Assembly: GCA_932521025.1 (NCBI GenBank) | Contig: OW051471.1 | Location: forward strand, 12,772,001 to 12,836,000 | DNA from: Oscheius onirici | Taxonomy: Eukaryota > Nematoda > Chromadorea > Rhabditida > Rhabditidae | Direction of reading: 5' to 3' | Length of the DNA: 64,000 nucleotides | Shown: positions 23,255 to 33,699 of the stretch, piece by piece | Layout of the letters: each line of letters opens with the position of its first letter | Numbering within the stretch: position 1 is the first letter of the stretch | Translations under genes and position numbers: made by a program | The notes under the pieces: generated by a model | Told to the model about the DNA's origin: nothing | The model's database searches: none | The model's input: the letters and a program-made list of their open reading frames with translations, nothing else

Positions 23255-23460
23255 AAGAATTGTTCGTGCCGTGTTCGTGCCCGCTATTCGTCGAACAGTC
23301 CGTCGGTCGGACGAACTTTGGGACACGCGGACGTCCGTGTTCGGTTCGACTTTGAACAAAAAGTGCTCTGTTCGGTCCGTGTTCGGTTTGACCCAAAAAA
23401 CTATGCGACTGTTCGGTCCGTCTTCGTGTTCGCGCAAAAATCCGCTGTCCACCCACCCTG
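23255..23460. repeat. GTTCG/CGAAC-rich repeat, copy 2
   Basis: It shares words such as TGTTCGGTTCG, GTTCGTGTTCG and CAAAAAGTGC(T/A)CTGTTCGG with the repeat at 19290-19740. It starts immediately upstream of the first surviving exon of the decayed Str-type receptor and occupies the place where that gene's 5' exons should be. Confidence 0.6.
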
Positions 23461-23665
23461 GCTTACATATATCGTGGTATCAAGTTCCAAAACGACCGAT
23501 TTTCTACTTGTCTTCTGTCGCGTTGGAGAACAAAAGCCCAACCCCCAAGAGCAAAAATCTTTGCCCTGTAGTCTTTTTTTTTATTTCTGATGCCCACAAA
23601 AGTCAGGTGCTAAACGCACCTGTCTCTGGCAATGAATACTTCAGCTGATATCCTTCACATACAAC

Positions 23666-25578
23666 ATGAGTACGCCGAATTTTACCAATCCATGGTGGGA
23701 AGACAAGCCGTACATTCGTTATGGAGCTCCTCCCCAGGTTATTGACTACTATTATTTACTAAAAATTATTTACTTTAAGATAATGGGAGCCGTTTCTTTG
23801 CTGTTAGTAGCACTAGCTCTATATTTACAATCTGTCCATGCTCCGAAATATCTGTCTGCTACTTTCAAGCGACTGATGCTGCTTCATTTCTTCTTGTAAG
23901 AGTTACAGATATTCTTTCAGTTGGTTTTTATTTTCAGACTGGCAGTGACAGCTGTTGTCATTACGTGGTTAACACCAGGCATTCTAATGTTGCCCTACAC
24001 GGCTTATCACCATTTTGGTTATTTGACGAAATTGGGAGTTTCGCAAGTTGGACAATCTATGATATCGATGCCTCTCATCTTTGGTAGGGGATACATAGAG
24101 GGATAGAGAGACAGGGATACAGAGAGTCAGAGAGATAAATAGACAGAGGGACAGAGACGGACACTACGCAAAAGTTTGACAACACATGATTTTTCAACTA
24201 AACAATACAAACGATTGGTTTCCAAGGTTTGGCACTATCACCAATCGATTCAGCATGGTCAAAAACCCCCCAGAAAACAATTTTCAGCAAAATTCATTTT
24301 TTGATTATAGCGCGGTGACGAATATTTCAAAATCAGGCGCGGCAAAAGTTTCACAACAGCCAGTTTTTTTCTAGAAAACCAAGATATTTCCGTCTCAATA
24401 TGTCAAATAATGTACCGGAAACTATAAAAAGAAGTCTGCACAGTCCCCACATCAATAACGATTCAATTCAAATCCTTTCAAAAACGGCATTTTTTACTGG
24501 GAATCGGGTCAGCGTCGGTCGGTTGCTCATAACTCTTTCGGGATACATGAATTCTGCTCGAAACTTTGGCTATTTCTTAGCGATATGATACCCAACAATG
24601 TCCCTAAATTAGAATGGAACAAGTGGATTTTCAGCTGATTTCCGGACGAACCTATCCTGAAAATGATCCTTTACGGAACTAAATCTGGATCAAAAACTAC
24701 TCTGCAACAGTAAACCATGTGTATCTCAAAGGGATCTCTTTTGTTATTGTTGGGTATCATATCGCTAAGAAATAGCCAAACTTTCGAGCAGAATCCATGT
24801 ATCCCGAAAGAGTTATGATCAACCGACCGGCACTGACCCGATTCCCAGTACAAATTGCCGTTTTTGAAAAGATTCGAATTGAATCGTTATTGATTCAGCA
24901 AACCTCCCAGCATTCGGATCAGTCTTCTATTGCAGAATGGACACCCTTCTTCCTCCCGGTCACATATTGAACAAAAAATGGATTCGTGTTACCTTCTACA
25001 GAATTGTGTATCCTCTACTTTGCATAATTCCGATTCCAGTACTATACATTTTCATGGACGTGGACATCAACAAAGTGAAATACGAGCTCTTTGAAAAATA
25101 TCACATCGTCTACCCTGATATTTTTTCCACAGAGGCTATTTGCGTCCACGTCGGTTCAGAAAGTCCTATATCTCTCGTTGGTTTTTGTCTGATATTTATC
25201 GATATCATCTTCATCCTTTTCCTTGTTTTCTACTCATCGCTAACTATTCACAAAGTTTTAAAGGAAAACTTTTCTCATCTGTCAAAAAATGCCAGAAGAC
25301 AGCATATCGAAGTCATGATGGCGCTAAGCAGCACAGCCACAGCAGCTGGCTCTTTGATGGTTTTAACCACCACTGCATTTCTTATACTTATTGCCACAAA
25401 AAGCTGGCGAGTCGACCTCTGCAACTATGCCATTTTGTACATGGGAATCGGAGTACCTCTGATGCTCATCTCTTACATTGTTACCTACAGACCATACAGA
25501 ATGGTAATATTCAATGGAATGAGAAGAATTTTGCCGAAGAGTCAAGGGTCTACAGTCATTATTGTTACACCGAATTAA
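23666..25578 (+). CDS. 7TM chemoreceptor, Srh/Sri-like
   Basis: Three exons (23666-23895, 23938-24083, 24923-25578) give 343 residues, all in phase. Seven hydrophobic segments are visible. After TM3 comes FYCRMDTLLPPGHIL, the position and character of the post-TM3 loop in Srh/Sri receptors. TM5 (LVGFCLIFIDIIFILFLVFY) is followed by a basic loop with LSKNARRQHIEVM, typical of this superfamily before TM6. The acceptor of exon 3 is set at GATCAG (24922) because it alone keeps the phase; a nearer TTGCAG does not. Intron 2 is 839 bp and holds two repeats. The gene is intact and divergent from the decayed receptor. A sensory role is inferred from family. Confidence 0.75.
24177..24375. repeat. dispersed repeat family C, copy 1
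   Basis: Read on the reverse strand it contains TCTAGAAAAAAACTGGCTGT, CCGCGCCTGATTTTGAAAT and TTTTTTGACCATGCTGAATC. All recur at 52068-52300 in the myosin gene in the forward direction. It lies in intron 2 of the Srh/Sri-like receptor. Confidence 0.7.
24455..24900. repeat. foldback inverted repeat, about 445 bp
   Basis: The left arm runs AATAACGATTCAATTCAAAT, then ACTGGGAATCGGGTCAG, then TTGGCTATTTCTTAGCGATA. The right arm carries the complements in reverse order, ending ATTCGAATTGAATCGTTATT. The loop lies around 24600-24740. It is in the same receptor intron as the family C repeat. Confidence 0.85.
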
Positions 25579-25611
25579 ATTTTTTTTTGTATTTTTTTAC
25601 AGTTCCCTTAT

Positions 25612-26062
25612 TTTATTCGTTTTGAGACCCATTGACACCAATTGAGCAGAAAAAGTTAAATACTCGGGCTAGACTAATATGTTTTGAAACGAATAGTATC
25701 TTCCACTCCAAAAAGACCTAAATTGACTGCGTATCTTGGCTGAATATTATACTTGGACACGCAACGACTCGCTGACGCGTACTTGGTGGGACGTTTCTCT
25801 CAAAATTTCTTCGAACAAACTTTGGCGTCATTTCTGTCAGAGGTCAGTATACCTCTAAAAAAGTCCCAGCAAAAATGACGCCAAGGGTTGTTCGAAGAAA
25901 TTTCGAGAAAAACTGAAAAGCTCGACGGCTCGAGCTTTTTCTCGAGCTTTTTCATTTCTAGCCAAAAGTAAGCGTACAACCCTTGGCATCATTATTGCTT
26001 CCTATTCAGTGAATATCTAGTTTTTTTCTGCGTTAAATGGGTCTCGAAACGAATAAGTGTCG
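25612..26062. repeat. nested foldback between two convergent receptor genes
   Basis: The outer arms are TTATTCGTTTTGAGACCCAT (about 25612) and ATGGGTCTCGAAACGAATAA (about 26038). An inner pair, AAATTTCTTCGAACAAACTT with TTGTTCGAAGAAATTT, spans about 25805-25905. The element fills most of the 598 bp between the stop codons of the Srh/Sri-like and Srt genes. Confidence 0.7.
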
Positions 26063-26175
26063 GTTACTCCCTCTTGAACCAAATCTTGACAGAGTATCCA
26101 GCCTTTTTGAGTTAAGCGAGTCTCGCAATGTATACACGAGGTTTATCATGCCATTCTCTTCAAAATGAACAGCTT

Positions 26176-28166
26176 TCATTGAACTACAGGCAAATTATTC
26201 GAAATTGAGTTGACTCCCGCCAATTTTGCCTGTCCTTCCCTTGTCTTCTTCCAGCCAACAAGAATCAGAACTTTGTGTCGAATTGTCGGATTCAGTGTCA
26301 AATAGACGACTCCAGGCAGTCCGTGATTGCCCATCCAGGCCAATTGTCCAATGATTGTGAAGATTCGCGGAACTTGGAAATATTGGGTGTAGACGTAGAG
26401 GAAGCAGCCAAGAATGTGACAGCCACAGATTATCAACAGCTGGGGAATTATCTGAGTTTTTGGGGGGTTGTGAAGCTATTTTCAAGTAACCTGTTTTGTC
26501 ATGCTCGAAAGCTGGACAACGCTACTTTGGTAGGCTTTATAGACCAGTCGACATCCGATGACCAGATAGAAAGTGACGAGAGCAAAAATTACGACCATGT
26601 TGTTTAAGGAATGTGGAACGTTCGCATAAAGTTTTTGCTCCTGAAAATGTAAGAATGTACACTTTGTCCTCACATAGGGGGCGGCGGGGGCAATTTAAAT
26701 TTTCCGGCTCTCGTTTGCATTTTCCAGCTTTGTCCCAGTGAGCAAAGTTGTAGATCAAGCTCTACAACTTTGCAGAACATTGCGAAGCTCGAAAATGCTG
26801 TTATCACGGTGAAAAATGAATTTTTCTTTGGTTGACGGCTTAGAATCACTTTTTCATAGCGATAATAGCATTTTCATGCTTCACAATGTTCTGCAAAATT
26901 GAAGAACGTGATCAGGGCTACAACTTTGTTCACTGGGACAAAACTGGAAAATGCAAACGAGAGTTGGAAAGATTTCTCCCGCCGACCCCCAAAACCTACG
27001 TTTAGGGGGGGGGGGGGGGTAAAGATACCGCTCCTCCAACTCACATAATCCGCCGGTAAGGAGGTTGAATAGTTGCTCAGTGGATCGAAGAAGAATGCAG
27101 AAGACCTAGAGTCGAAAAGAAGCGGTCGCTCGAAAAATGTGAAGTAAATGGAGTAGAGAGTTGGCAGTAGCAGCCAGAAGTAGATTCTTCCTCCATCAAA
27201 GACGTGATTTATTTTTGGGAAGACTAGGTCTGCTGCCCGGTTGAAGGCCAAAATTATGCAGGAGAGACAAGTGGCGGACCAGAATCCTAAGCACGTTAAG
27301 ATTAAAGAAATTTTTAGAAAAAAAAACCCATAGCAAAGCATCCCAAAATGTATGATCCATTAGGAGAAGTACAAAACTGATGACCAGAAATTGACCAGAG
27401 GCCAGCCATGTCGGCGCAGATACAGAGACAGAGCACATCTACTACTCCTAGATACACCTAAATTATTAGTATTATTTTTAGGAAAATTGATTAAAGGGAC
27501 AGCCTCAGTATGGCCGTGCAGCCGTGCAGACTTCGTGGCGGGACCCAGAAGATTTTTTTTTTTGCATTTTTAGGCGTTTGCACGCATTTTTTCGATTTTT
27601 ACTTGTTTTTAATCGATTTCTAGGCAAAAATTACGTCTACAATGAGTGGTGGAACGCTAAAAATTGTTGAAAATTGACGAAATATTTTATTTTATATTTT
27701 GGCCTAAATTTTTAGTTTCACCTATTTCCGTCAATTTTTGACCAATTTTTTTCGTTCCACCACACATTTTAGACGCAATTTTCGACGACAAATCGATTAA
27801 AAGCAAGTAAAAACCGAAAAAATGAGCGTAAACCCCATAAAAATAAAATTTGTCATTGGTCGCGCCACAAAGTCTGCCCGGCTGTACGGCTATAATGAGA
27901 CTATCCCTTAAATACCATGATTTTAAAGCACGGAGCATTAATTAATGGTGGTCGAGACATGACAATGATACAGGGGATGTAACAGCACTGGTAGAAAATG
28001 CCGAGAGTTAGGTAAAGAATTCCAATGGGTACGTTTGGATATCGGGTACCTTGAGTGCCGGAACAGTTGTACATTTGAGGACTGAAAAACTGTTTGACAA
28101 AAATTTGCAGTCAACTGACTCTGGATAGAAAGTCTCCTCAAGCCCAAACATTTTGTAAAAGAGCAT
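26176..28166 (-). CDS. Srt-family 7TM chemoreceptor
   Basis: Six exons: 28166-28120, 28081-27916, 27457-27328, 27286-27045, 26640-26491 and 26451-26176; 336 residues with consistent phase. Family marks include an N-terminal loop with YNCSG, the TM1 start PIGILYLTLG with YIPC, the FCTSP motif before TM3, CIILAFNRAADL after TM3, and the closing pattern FQVPRIFTIIGQLAWMGNHG then VYLTLNPTIRHKV. This is the Srt layout. The start is the first ATG; an earlier in-frame TTG is not a eukaryotic start. Intron 4 holds foldback family A copy 2 and intron 2 a TTAA-flanked foldback. Both insertions leave splicing intact. Confidence 0.85.
26676..27037. repeat. foldback element family A, copy 2 (Srt receptor intron)
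   Basis: It shares with copy 1 GGCAATTTAAATTTTCC, CTCGTTTGCATTTTCCAGC, TACAACTTTGCAGAACATT and the mirrored right arm ending in a long G run and GGTAAAGATACCGC. The left terminus is shortened: the C run and outer end are missing. Otherwise the arms pair well. Confidence 0.85.
27495..27907. repeat. TTAA-flanked foldback (MITE-like)
   Basis: The element is bounded by TTAA at 27491-27494 and 27908-27911. The left end AGGGACAGCCTCAGTATGGC and the complement of the right end, AGGGATAGTCTCATTATAGC, match at 15 of 20 bases. Inner arms contain TTTTTAGGCG-like and ATCGATT-like pairs. A TTAA target duplication is the habit of piggyBac-type elements; this assignment is inference. Confidence 0.65.
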
Positions 28167-29659
28167 GTCTGAGACGCCGTCTGCTTGATCAAAGTGTCCC
28201 AATGACTCCAGTGGTGTGTGAACTGATCAGCCTAATCCCACGTTTGAATGACCAAACTCTCTCAGAAAACACAGGTTCGAGTAGAGAAGTGATTCAAGAA
28301 CAATGGCATGGGAAATGTGGGTGAAAAAGAAAGAAAAAAAAACAAAGAACATTCCAGGCATTTGAGCAAATCTCGTAGTGTGTGTTTTTAAAATTTGAAA
28401 TTTTTTGAACTTTTCACTCGGAGAGACAGAAAACTGTGGAAAACATGAGCTCGATACATTTGAGTCTTCATACGATTTTGATCCTCCCAGACCTCAGTTT
28501 TGGGGTAAAATTAGTCGGAAACTTCGGAACTCCGGTATTATTTATGCAGTCTTCAACCATTCTTTGACGTCAGGAACAAGTCGACAGGGCTCAGAATCGT
28601 ATGAAAACCCAATTGTGTTATCCCACGATTACTTGGACCTATAGAGCGTGCCAAACCTTCACATTACGTACTTTTTTGACGCGATATTACGTACGCGCGG
28701 GCAAGCCATTTTTTTTCAAATTTCTACTGTATTTTTCGTACGCAACTTTGCGTAACAAAAAGTACGTAAGGTGAAGATTTGGCAACAGCTATATCTCAAG
28801 CCCTCTTCTTATTTATTCTCGAATTCGTCGTCTCTTCCGGGTTGAGAAAGACCGTGGATGCTTTTGACCTTTTGTGGATCATCTCCCAATTAGGGAAAGT
28901 ACATCTGCTAGAAGGACAACGAGACTGGGCCAGACTCTATTCGTTCCAGCAATCTCCCTCTTCTTCAAGAACCACCAGACACTTTGAAATTTTCAAGTAC
29001 ACGGAAATGTTAGTGGAACTTTCTCACAGAAACAACATTTCCAATCAGACATCATTCCTGTGAAGTACAGGAATCAAGTACAAAGTACACGTACGAAGTA
29101 AGGAAAGAATTTGTAGGAGAGACTTTGACCTCAGTGTTTTCCAAGAAAAACTTGATTCTTTAATTAGCTGAAAGCTGATTGAAGTTCAAAGACGAAAAAT
29201 TGTAAAAAAAAAAAGAGGGAAAACGGGGTAATCCGAAAGATTCTGTCTGAGTTCCCTAGTTTACCAACATTTGCTTTTCCGAGCACCATTTCTGGATAAA
29301 TTGGTCGATGATCCCATAAACAACGAGACGATATTTCTCTCACACGTGTTACACAAAGTCTCTAATTAACTAGCATTCTTTACTTTGATCGGTCTGAGAT
29401 CAGCTGAGAACATCTTTTGACTCGAGAAAAGAGTCAAATTGGCTGCCTCTCTTCTTAATTTTTCGTCGTTCCAATGAATTCTGTCTAGACATGTCTCTCT
29501 GTCCATGATTCCTCCTCCAGTTCTCTAGACTACAAGAATTCTAAAGTCACGAGTTTCTTGCTGTTTTCGTTCAAATCTCTCAGTGTTCACATGATGTCGA
29601 TGACCTTTTTTTGACTTTTCCCAAGCTCGTCGTTCAGTAGTCTCTCAGAAGTTCCAGAT
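28167..29659. other. intergenic, contains dispersed repeat copy
   Basis: About 1.5 kb between two divergently oriented receptor genes, presumably holding both promoters. It contains the family B repeat at 28648-28790. An open frame after that repeat (about 28779-29063) has no recognisable domain or splice signals and is not called. The rest is AT-rich. Confidence 0.4.
28648..28790. repeat. dispersed imperfect palindrome family B, copy 2
   Basis: It begins AGCGTGCCAAACCTTCACAT, contains GACGCGATATTACGTACGCGC and ends GTGAAGATTTGGCAACAGC. The match to 21014-21152 continues over about 140 bp with scattered differences. Confidence 0.75.
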
Positions 29660-30942
29660 ATGGCTGAACCGACCACCGACTACTACACATCCCTGGTCAT
29701 CGGAACCTTTATGCTCATGGCTACAGTGCCCTGTTTTGTTTACTATGCCAAAATAATTTCTGTAAGTCTGCTGGTTAAGATTATACTGTGTTTCAGAGCA
29801 TTCTCAGGGACAGGAGAATGAGAAGGAGACCATCCTACCGGCTGATGATCGCCATCGGAATAGCTGACCTGACACCCTGCATTGCACATGCCATTACGGG
29901 ATTGTTTACTGCCTTCAACAAGGAGATTCCGATTGAAATTGGGAAGGTAAGATGATTCTTGGGTTAGGGACTTTTCTTAGAAAAATTACAGTAGAATTCG
30001 TGACGGGCAATTTTTCAGCGTGTTCCACTCATTTTCTTGTTTTCTAGTTATGTTCAATCGAAGAAGGTCAAGCGCTGATTTCTAGACCCCTTTCGCAAAT
30101 TAGTCAGTAATCCAGAGACACACACAGTACAAAAAAATTCGAAAAGTTCTGAGGACAGAGATCTCGTCCAAATTCACTTTTCTTTCAGTTCCTCGGCGTC
30201 ATTGCCACTCCAGCCTACGTGACCTATACCGTTCTCACTCTTATCCTGGCATTGAACCGTCTGTTCCAGGCCTGGGACTCGGACGTCAGCTACCGTCTCT
30301 TCAAGAAGAAGAGAGTTTTTGTGAGCTTATTTTCAATTTGTACAGAACTTGCATTTAGTACTGGATTGGCTGGTCACTGTCCATCTGGTTCATCTTTGCA
30401 GCTTTACTGGCGTCTCCAGAAGCTACTATCAGTTACAATTTGTCCAGGTTCGTGTCTTTTTAGAAATTACAGTCAAATTGGCCTCATAGAGCCCGAAATT
30501 TGGTAGTTGTGAGACTTTTCACGATCCCCAAAACCCAGAACTTTGTTCCAGATATTCTTGGCGCTACGATGAGTCTCTCTCCTTATCGACAATGGTCAAG
30601 AAGGCCGAAATGTATGTGGAAGTTGGCTCAATCCTCTTGAGCGGAATTTGTTATGCTGTCGTACTCATAATCTTCATCAGAAAGGTTTGCCCTCTATTTT
30701 TTACAAATACCAAAAAATCAAAGAGAGCCGTTACTTCCGCAATCGTCGGACATCATCTAGAGGTCAGAATTCTGGTGCAATCAGTTCTGATTTCTGTCTA
30801 CTGTACTGTCTTGAATCTTTTCTGGCACAACACCGACTGGCTACCAGATTCCGTCTTCTCAGACGTTTTCGTGAACTTTATGTGGATTTTCAACAGCTGG
30901 GTCTACCCCATTGTCTACTTCATTGTTCAGAGGTGGGTTTAG
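29660..30942 (+). CDS. short 7TM receptor (Srx/Srt-like, family uncertain)
   Basis: Exons 29660-29761, 29797-29946, 30189-30320, 30359-30447, 30552-30684 and 30685-30942 give 287 residues. The stretch 30685-30723 is read through here but also looks like a 39-nt intron of whole codons. Seven membrane segments are visible. TM2 is RLMIAIGIADL, TM3 ends LTLILALNRLF, TM6 is EVRILVQSVLISVYCTVLNL and TM7 is FVNFMWIFNSWVYPIVYFIV. Length and the NR after TM3 suit Srx/Srt/Sru-type receptors, but I cannot settle the family. The end (QRWV then stop) directly follows a possible GTGGGT donor, so a further 3' exon is possible. Confidence 0.65.
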
Positions 30943-31069
30943 TAGAAAAGTTGAAGATCTGGGGATTATTTTTGTTGCTCTGTCTCATGGCTGTAAGTGT
31001 GGGGAAGCTGAATATTGGAGAATGGAATCAGTTGGCTTGAGAGCTGGGTCAGGACTTCCAGAGCTCTAG

Positions 31070-31455
31070 ATTGGCTCTTGTTCAATATAGCGGGATTTTG
31101 AAATTATAACGGGATTTTGAAGTTTTAGCGGGAATTTTGAAATTTTTTGGTATATTTTTTCCCTGCACTGTCTTTCTGGAAATTAACCGGGATTATCTCT
31201 TTTTTTTCTATTTCTTCGTATTTCTGATCCTTCGAAGCGCCCAACTCGTTTGAATCTTCACTCCCCCCCCCCCCTTTTTTTCCGACAAAATGTTTACTCA
31301 CAAGACCTTTATTATGTTTACAGCATTAGGAGATCAGACAGAGATTAGATTAAAAATTTAATCCCGGTAAATTTCCAGAAAAACAGTGCAGCGAAAAAAT
31401 GTACAAAAAAGTTTCAAAATCCCACTATATCGAACAAGAGCCTCTAGATTGGTTG
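31070..31455. repeat. foldback inverted repeat, about 385 bp
   Basis: The outer arms are CTAGATTGGCTCTTGTTC and GAACAAGAGCCTCTAGATTGG. The next pairs are ATATAGCGGGATTTTGAAA with TTTCAAAATCCCACTATAT, and GGAAATTAACCGGGATTA with TAATCCCGGTAAATTTCC. It lies between the short 7TM gene and the SKP1-related gene. Confidence 0.8.
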
Positions 31456-31792
31456 TACAACTCTGAGACATTTCAAATCTTAGAAATTTTGCAAGCTCGT
31501 TAATTAGAAAAAAACCTCCGAGGATCACATGTCTGAAGGCTCCTTCTCAGTCAGATTCAGTTAGTTTTTCTCTGATAAGTGCAAGAGCTCATTGATCTGG
31601 GAAAGTCTGGCTATTCGTTGTGGGATTGGCATGATCCGTGAGAATTTTTGAAAGGACAAATGGGACAAATCTTAAGAGAGGAAGTATACCTGGAGGGACG
31701 AGGAAACCTTGACAAAACCTGCAGAAAGCAGACTTTGAGGAACGAGCCCTAGAATCCTAGAACTAAGGATGTTCAAAGAATATGAGAAGAAT

Positions 31793-32348
31793 TTATTGAG
31801 TTTCGACCCATTCGAACTTTTTGCGGATTTCTTCTTCTTCCTCGGCGGTGAAGTCGTTTTCCAGACCGTAGAGCTCACGAATCTGCTGAACAGTCTTTCC
31901 GTCGGCAAAGTTGGCAATCTTCTGGGTGACAATATCCATGAGACCTTGGATATCCAAATAGTTGGCGGCCTACAATTTTTATATTTCGAGAGAGTATATA
32001 ACAAAAACTAACCAGGAGAAGATCCTTTAGTTGAACATTAGATACGTCCAGATATTCCAGTTCGGCCGTGGAGAGAGTGAATCGCGGATCATCAAATTGG
32101 GGCTTCGGCTTGTAGGGCTTGTCACGATTGGCGTTGCACCAGTCGACGACCTTCTGTAGCGTCCAGCCGTCAATGTTCGAGACGGGAAGCGGATCGGCAA
32201 GCATGGGGCTGTCGGCATCGTCGATTCCCAGATCAGTGACCATCTTCTTCAGCAGGTTTGAATGGAAGGCGGCATCTTGTTCAACGGCGACTTCGACTCC
32301 ATCGTTGGCCTTCAGAATGAATTGCATCTTCTTGTTGGTGGTGGACAT
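31793..32348 (-). CDS. skr: SKP1-related protein (SCF ubiquitin ligase adaptor)
   Basis: Two exons (32348-32013 and 31969-31793) give 170 residues, near the usual 160-175. The N-terminal BTB/POZ-like half includes the SKP1 core (VVDWCNANRDKP, then FDDPRFTLST). The C-terminal half carries the F-box-binding signature LLLAANYLDIQGLMDI, VTQKIANF and the family ending (TAEEEEEIRKKFEWVE). SKP1 joins F-box proteins to cullin-1 in SCF complexes. Nematodes have many copies (skr genes), so a specific number cannot be assigned. Start: the ATG opening MSTTNKKMQFILKANDG. A foldback lies upstream at about 32523-32716. Confidence 0.9.
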
Positions 32349-32522
32349 CTTGCGAGAGAGCAGTTGAAAGAACTGATGATAGGGTCTGGAAATAGAAGCT
32401 AGTTGATTTGGCCGACGCGACGCAACTTTTTTTTCGCGTCTTTGTGAATCCAGTGCTTTTAAAATGGAGGAATTATCGATTTAATCTGAACTGGAACATG
32501 AAAACTGAAGAGACAGGGCCGC

Positions 32523-32716
32523 CAGAACTATACTCGTGTTCAAAAGTTTGTCAACCCCCCCCCCCCCCCCCTAGTTTTTTGAGGTACAAGCGGAAGAAAG
32601 CGTATTGACCGTTCGAGACTATTACCAAACGATTTCTAGTGCTTTTTGTTTTTTTCCGCTTGTACCTCAAAAAGCTAGATGGTTGCCAAACTTTTGCACA
32701 TGAGTATATTCTGACT
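32523..32716. repeat. short foldback with C-run
   Basis: Left: CTCGTGTTCAAAAGTTTGTCAA, a C run of about 18, then TTTTTTGAGGTACAAGCGGAA. Right: TTCCGCTTGTACCTCAAAAA, then TTGCCAAACTTTTGCACATGAG. The arms pair around a loop near 32600-32635. It lies upstream of the SKP1-related gene. Confidence 0.75.
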
Positions 32717-32943
32717 CAAACCCCCGATTTCAGACTGGTGAAGGAAGTTACAGTAACCCGCGTCCACTCTCTTGCCAACACTACAAACGGTACGACTTCC
32801 CAAGACGGTCTGAGCTTATCTCAGATCAGAATCAAGAGGAGTCCGATTGAGAGAACTCTTGGATCGGTGCCTACGACCTGTCAAGCTCATCGTCACAAGC
32901 AGATTTTCATTACATAAATAGATTTATTACTAGATTTCTCTGT

Positions 32944-33192
32944 TCATTTTCCACAGCCACAAGGCGAAGGCATCTGATATGCTGGTGGTCCGCAGCCACA
33001 GGAAGCGACAGGAGGAGGAGGAGGTGGTGGTAGGGCCGGAGCACTAAAATATTGATTTTTTGGATGGATTCGATGATTTTACCATCCACAGGAAGGCTGG
33101 CATCCACAGCCTCCTCCGCCGCCCATGTTGGGGAAAAGGAAGGCGTTGGAGAAGGCGACAAAGGCTAGAAGAAAGATGGCGAAGATTCTCAT
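32944..33192 (-). CDS. small secreted Cys/Gly-rich peptide, copy 1
   Basis: Two exons (33192-33083 and 33043-32944) give 69 residues. A signal peptide (MRIFAIFLLAFVAFSNAF) is followed by GGGGGCGCQPSCG, a proline run, and CGCGPPAYQMPSPCGCGK at the end. The start is chosen for the signal peptide; an upstream in-frame ATG would add 12 polar residues. Paired CGC motifs suggest an extracellular cuticle or secreted peptide, but no function is known. The gene at 33488-33679 has the same exon structure and signal. Confidence 0.65.
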
Positions 33193-33487
33193 GACGGTGA
33201 GACTGCTGCTGTTTTCGGCAAACATCTTCTGCATATATAGCCATGAGAAAAACTGGCTAGATTAGCCAAGGAGCTAGACTAAACAATCGCATCGTTCCAG
33301 ACCTTTGACATCCCGCTGAGTCTGAACGTCGGATTAGCTCGGCCGGTCATGGCGGCATAACTGCTTCGAAAAGGGCTAAAATGAACGGAAGAGAAGATTT
33401 CAGAGCCTAAATATTCAACAGAACAGCGAAAGACAAGCTTTATTGAAGTGATGTACAGATAGAAGAAAACTTCTAGAAGCAGAGAAT

Positions 33488-33679
33488 CTACTTTCCGCAG
33501 CCACAAGAAGAAGGTCGGGGTTGCACTGAAAAAAAAAAGTGTTAAATTATCGAATCTTCTTCAAAAAATAATTACCATCCACAGCTGAATCCGCGGCCAC
33601 CGCCACCAAGGAGATTTCCGAAGAGGAAGGAATTGGAGAGGGAGACGAGGAAGACGACGAAAATGTAGAAAAATTTCAT
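33488..33679 (-). pseudogene. small secreted Cys/Gly-rich peptide, copy 2 (frameshift)
   Basis: Exon 1 (33679-33576) encodes MKFFYIFVVFLVSLSNSFLF and GGGGRGFSCG, clearly paralogous to copy 1. The intron sits at the same codon and phase. In exon 2 (from 33525) the spliced frame reads out of register. Shifting by one base gives RPSSCGCGK and a stop at 33488, matching the end of copy 1. The simplest view is one extra A in the CAACCCC tract. It may be a sequencing error, a real frameshift, or a locus with a different exon boundary. Confidence 0.5.
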
Positions 33680-33699
33680 GGTTTCGATTGGTTGATAGC

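Noticed and set aside
26859-26990. Extension of the Srt exon frame into intron 4
   Set aside because: This is foldback family A sequence; the exon ends at a GTGAGT donor at 27045.
33279-33506. Minus-strand frame continuing from the second small peptide
   Set aside because: It arises only from the frameshift; the paralogue indicates the other frame.
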